A program made the translations under genes and the position numbers. The notes under the pieces were generated by a model. The model did not search any database and was not told the origin of the DNA. It worked only from the letters and a program-made list of their open reading frames with translations. A stretch of DNA of 64,000 nt, taken from Physella acuta (lineage: Eukaryota > Mollusca > Gastropoda > Physidae). The stretch spans positions 682,001 through 746,000 of the forward strand of contig NW_026731685.1 of assembly GCF_028476545.1 (NCBI RefSeq). The letters run 5' to 3'. Shown in pieces: positions 60,901-64,000 of this stretch (its first letter is position 1; each line of letters begins with the position of its first letter).

Positions 60901-62028
60901 TTTTGAGTTTAAGTGATTTTGTATCTACATGATACGTATTTTTTAAATTAGGTATTTGATAACCATGAAAATCTAGTAAAGTGCCCAAGCGAGAAAGGTA
61001 TTTTAGTCTCTATTCACAAGCCAATATAACTTGCTTTTATAACGTAAAAACCCGCTATTTTGCTCATGGTAAACATTTTAAAAAGTAATTCTAAGAAGGT
61101 CACTGGAACTAAGACAAAAATCATCAGAAGTTATGCATCCGGTCTGTAGTGTACGCCATATTGTTGTTAGCAACCAGCCAGTCCCCCAGGGTAGCAAGCA
61201 ATCCTAACTTATATGAACTCAGTGACTCCAAAACTGACATCACCATAATTTCAAATAGCTATGACGTATGATAATTATAAAGCAGAAGGCGTTGGGGGAG
61301 CTGGAGGCTAATGCTGGTGTAATTGAGCGTAAAATTAGGTCAACGGTTGCATTGTTTAAAATAGTTTAAATAAATCGTGTTTTCCTAATGTTTTGGTGTG
61401 TTTCGGTTGTTATAATAAAATACGTTCAACTGGAGGTAAACAAGAAGCGGAGAATAAAATACGCTAAAATGGAGTTAACCGATCTAGATTTCTAGAGCTA
61501 ATCCTTGTGTTGTTATCTAATTATTTTTGTGGGTTTCAGTTGTGTTTATAATAATAAATTAAAATACGCTCAACCGGAGGTGAATAGGTGTATATTGAAT
61601 AAAAATAGGCCTAGATATAGACTATCATCTGTCATCTAGACTAGATCTAGAGATCTAGATCTAACACCAAAACTAAAATCATAAAATGGAGTTTTGACCT
61701 GCCCTATTCAACCTAATAATATTACTATTAATCTATTGCTTCAGTGCAATGACAGCTTACAACAGTAGGCCTATATGATAAAGTATATTTCCACAATCTA
61801 GATCTAGATGTAAAGAGGGTCTAGACGACTAGAAATGTAAATTCTAAGTTTAGAAGCTATTCTAGGAAATCTAGATCAAACTATTAACTATTTGCACTAT
61901 TAAAAACCGGTTAACCAGTTATCGATAATTTGTTTATTCTAACAAAATACACACAGTTTGTATTAATTTGATATTGAAAGGAAATGAAATAGGTTTTTAT
62001 GTTAACAGATGTACCTCACGAGCTTCAT
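57919..62028 (-). CDS. SNRPD1: Small nuclear ribonucleoprotein Sm D1 (SmD1)
   Basis: Four minus-strand exons, 62015-62028, 59611-59687, 59241-59441 and 57919-58052, join in phase to 426 nt (141 residues plus stop). The protein begins [20 protein letters not shown], as in human SmD1. It continues [19 protein letters not shown] (Sm1/linker) and [20 protein letters not shown] (Sm2), then ends in an Arg-Gly tail. SmD1 is a core ring subunit of U1, U2, U4 and U5 snRNPs, and the RG tail is the usual target of PRMT5-type arginine methylation and SMN binding. The tail ([15 protein letters not shown] then a run of about 11 Gly) is longer than the human tail (119 residues in all). Intron 2 uses a GC donor (ACAG|GCAAGA, after 59611). 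Introns carry a LINE tail and an old hAT-type MITE. Confidence 0.97.
58752..59065. mobile_element. Old hAT-type MITE copy in SNRPD1 intron 3
   Basis: Starts CAGACGTCGCCAGG and ends ATAGTGACTCCACTG. TGACACCATTTATGGGG and CCAGGTGACACC in the arms match the family at 40034-40506. Flanks CTAACAAT and CTAACTGT agree at 6 of 8 positions. More diverged than the other copies, and without the (TA)n core. Confidence 0.7.
60127..60225 (+). repeat. Segment duplicated in inverted orientation inside a MITE
   Basis: About 100 bp in SNRPD1 intron 1, from TTACTATGATAAAGCATG to ATTTCTTCATTTATAT, present as a reverse-complement copy at 62502-62602 with about two differences. Confidence 0.85.
60420..60655 (+). 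mobile_element. 3' tail of a LINE, decayed
   Basis: Broken frames give [12 protein letters not shown], then NIKQGLQN and a segment resembling TWTELKRAIQNR, followed by GALSTTRG, the typical C-terminal end of CR1/Jockey- or RTE-like ORF2 proteins (PQGKRKRGRP...W...LCSTRG). Several stops are present. In SNRPD1 intron 1. Confidence 0.6.
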
Positions 62029-62112
62029 GATGGATCGGATTGTGAAACACTTCTATTTTAATGTATGAAAAACTATGGCGGCAAACGATCTTTGTACAAA
62101 TATTATTCCGGA
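62029..62112. promoter_or_regulatory. SNRPD1 promoter-proximal region
   Basis: ATGGCGGC (YY1-type) at 62075 and TTCCGGAAGT (ETS-type) at 62106-62115 lie just upstream of the SNRPD1 start on the minus strand. Both motif types are common in promoters of constitutively expressed genes. Confidence 0.4.
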
Positions 62113-62161
62113 AGTAGATTTCTTGCAAAGGGATATTAGTCTAGCATATTCAGCTCGCTGA
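62075..62161 (+). CDS. Possible first exon or short ORF divergent from SNRPD1
   Basis: ATGGCGGCAAACG opens a 28-codon frame, MAANDLCTNIIPEVDFLQRD and eight more residues, 47 bp from the SNRPD1 start and in the opposite direction. The sequence looks like a typical N-terminus, and a bidirectional promoter is plausible. No clear donor or second exon was found, so this may be chance. Confidence 0.2.
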   Translation: MAANDLCTNIIPEVDFLQRDISLAYSAR

Positions 62162-62324
62162 TATCTAGGCTAGCCTCCTACTGGTTATCGAACCTGTTTA
62201 CGGTAGGCCTAGGCTGGGAATCTGGTTAGGGCCTAGGGCCTAGCTACTTATGTTAAATAACGTCTAGACTTATGTAGTTCTTGTTGTATATAACATAGAT
62301 TATGTGAAAAATATAAGCCCTAAC

Positions 62325-62868
<544 letters not shown>

Positions 62869-63009
62869 TCCCTAATAGACATTTTAAATGTAACTTTAAG
62901 GTAGTATGCAAACTAAACGCTATTGACATTTTGAACGATCATCATATTTTCCCTTTTGTGCGCAAGACACATGGAGCGGCCACAGAAAGCTCTTTCCACT
63001 TTTCTCGAT
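62869..63009. other. Short unique spacer
   Basis: Nothing recognised beyond the preceding element's flank. Confidence 0.3.
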
Positions 63010-63308
63010 CTCTGACAATGTTCCCGTCAGTCCCCCGAGATAGATTTGCTCTAGTCAGTCCCCCGAGATAGATTTGCTCTAGTCAGTCCACCGAGATAGA
63101 CTTGCTTTTGTCAGTCCCCCGAGATAGACTTGCTCTAGTCAGTCCCCCGAGATAGACTTGCTCTAGTCAGTCCCCCGAGATAGACTTGCTCTAGTCAGTC
63201 CCCCGAGATAGACTTGCTCTAGTCAGTCCCCCGAGATAGACTTGCTCTAGTCAGTCCCCGAGATAGACTTGCTCTAGTCAGTCCCCGAGATAGACTTGCT
63301 CTAGTCGT
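63010..63308. repeat. 28-bp minisatellite
   Basis: About eleven units of CAGTCCCCCGAGATAGACTT plus GCTCTAGT. The last two units lack one C. Confidence 0.93.
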
Positions 63309-63319
63309 GATAGTCGTGC

Positions 63320-63740
63320 TTGTTTTTCTTCCTCCACCCTTGACCTTCAGTGCTTACTTCTTCCTGGAGGTTCCTAGTTGAGCGCCATTTCTGTTGTATC
63401 ATCGGAAATCATCCTTAAAAGGTTACCCACCATCCTCTTTACCGTATTCCATTATTTCGGGATTCTATTCCAGTTCCATTTCTGCAACTAATCTATCATT
63501 GGAGTTGGTGTTGGGCCAGTGGATGCCTTTTGTCCTTCACACGCACTTAGTTTGGACAGAGTCCAGTGATCTACTGACAGCGGTTGTTACTTTCCAGCAT
63601 TCGCTGCCATACAGTAGGATGCTAAGGAAATAACTTTTGAAAAATCTGCATTTGTTCCTGAACGAGTTTTTTTTTCGCCATGTCGCCATTAAATTTTTTG
63701 TGCAGGTTTGCAAAGCCTTGCTTGGCTTTAGGAATTCCAG
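63320..63740 (-). mobile_element. LINE ORF2 C-terminal fragment, decayed
   Basis: On the minus strand broken frames give SILLYGSECWKVT, then a segment like WPNTNSNDRLVAEMELE and one resembling GNLLRMISDDTTEMAL, then EPPGRSKH. This is the usual region after the reverse transcriptase of non-LTR elements (YG.E.W..., WP..., GH.LRM). Stops and shifts are present, so it is a remnant. Confidence 0.6.
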
Positions 63741-63917
63741 GCATCAGCCAGTCAACTACTAGGTTATAAGCAGTGTGGACAGAAACCATTCTTGTTTAGC
63801 TCACGTGGTAACCATACATGGCTCAGCGATATGTATCGTGATAAGGGTTTGCTGTACCTTCGTCCGGATGTCTAACTGGTCCTACAAGCTAAAAGTTGAA
63901 GGAAAAATGATCATTAA

Positions 63918-64000
63918 CAGAGGCGTAGCGAGGGGGGGGGTGCGGACCGCACCGGGTGACACCATTTAGGGGGGGTGGTGACACCAAGGCAAAAAATAGC
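63918..64000. mobile_element. hAT-type MITE, cut by the window edge
   Basis: CAGAGGCGTAGCGAGG, a G-run, GTGCGGACCGCACCGGGTGA and CACCAAGGCAAAAAATAGC match the start of the element at 40034-40506 and the inverse of the right end of 62325-62868. Confidence 0.85.

Overview
This is a eukaryotic, animal window, most likely from a gastropod mollusc. Reasons: AT-rich sequence, multi-exon genes with GT-AG introns, abundant TCTAGA/AGATCT microsatellite words and 'TAGGCCTA' words as in heterobranch snails, a Steamer-like Gypsy element, many hAT-type miniature elements and very many minisatellites. The species call is inference. Almost all the coding sequence is in short exons, so long open frames are poor guides here.

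I rebuilt five host genes from exon phase and family resemblance. (1) 765-8691, minus: N-terminal part of an ATP9-type P4-ATPase (phospholipid flippase), running off the left edge. (2) 12994-21067, plus: a six-exon, 274-residue CAP-Gly protein of unknown family. A young Gypsy/Steamer-like LTR element (15361-19716) sits in its third intron, between the exons that encode the CAP-Gly fold. (3) 27921-39693, minus: an eleven-exon SLC7-family amino acid transporter (light-chain type, 514 residues). (4) about 53.9-57.4 kb, plus: a 177-residue Pro/Tyr/Ala-rich protein. (5) 57919-62028, minus: SNRPD1 (SmD1), complete in four exons, tail-to-tail with gene 4. Genes 1 and 2 are head-to-head across a 4.3 kb spacer with CCAAT and GTCACGTGAC motifs.

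The rest is dominated by repeats. More than fifteen tandem arrays are present, the largest being 5.6 kb of 28/24-bp units at 43.1-48.7 kb. Mobile DNA includes a family of G-rich hAT-type MITEs, several with perfect 8-bp target duplications, Harbinger-like MITEs, a Helentron-like element (51.2-53.2 kb), tRNA-derived SINE pieces and two LINE tails.

The most striking pattern is that several minisatellites are amplified exon-intron junctions. The repeat units carry the end of a real exon and its 5' splice site (ATP9 exon at 765; SLC7 exons 6 and 8), begin exactly at a donor (SLC7 exon 7), carry the stop-codon region (SLC7 exon 11), or carry a likely branch-point segment (SLC7 intron 9). One gene therefore presents dozens of near-identical splice donors in a row. 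I know of no described system of this kind; whether it is functional or only a mutational habit of this genome cannot be told from sequence alone.
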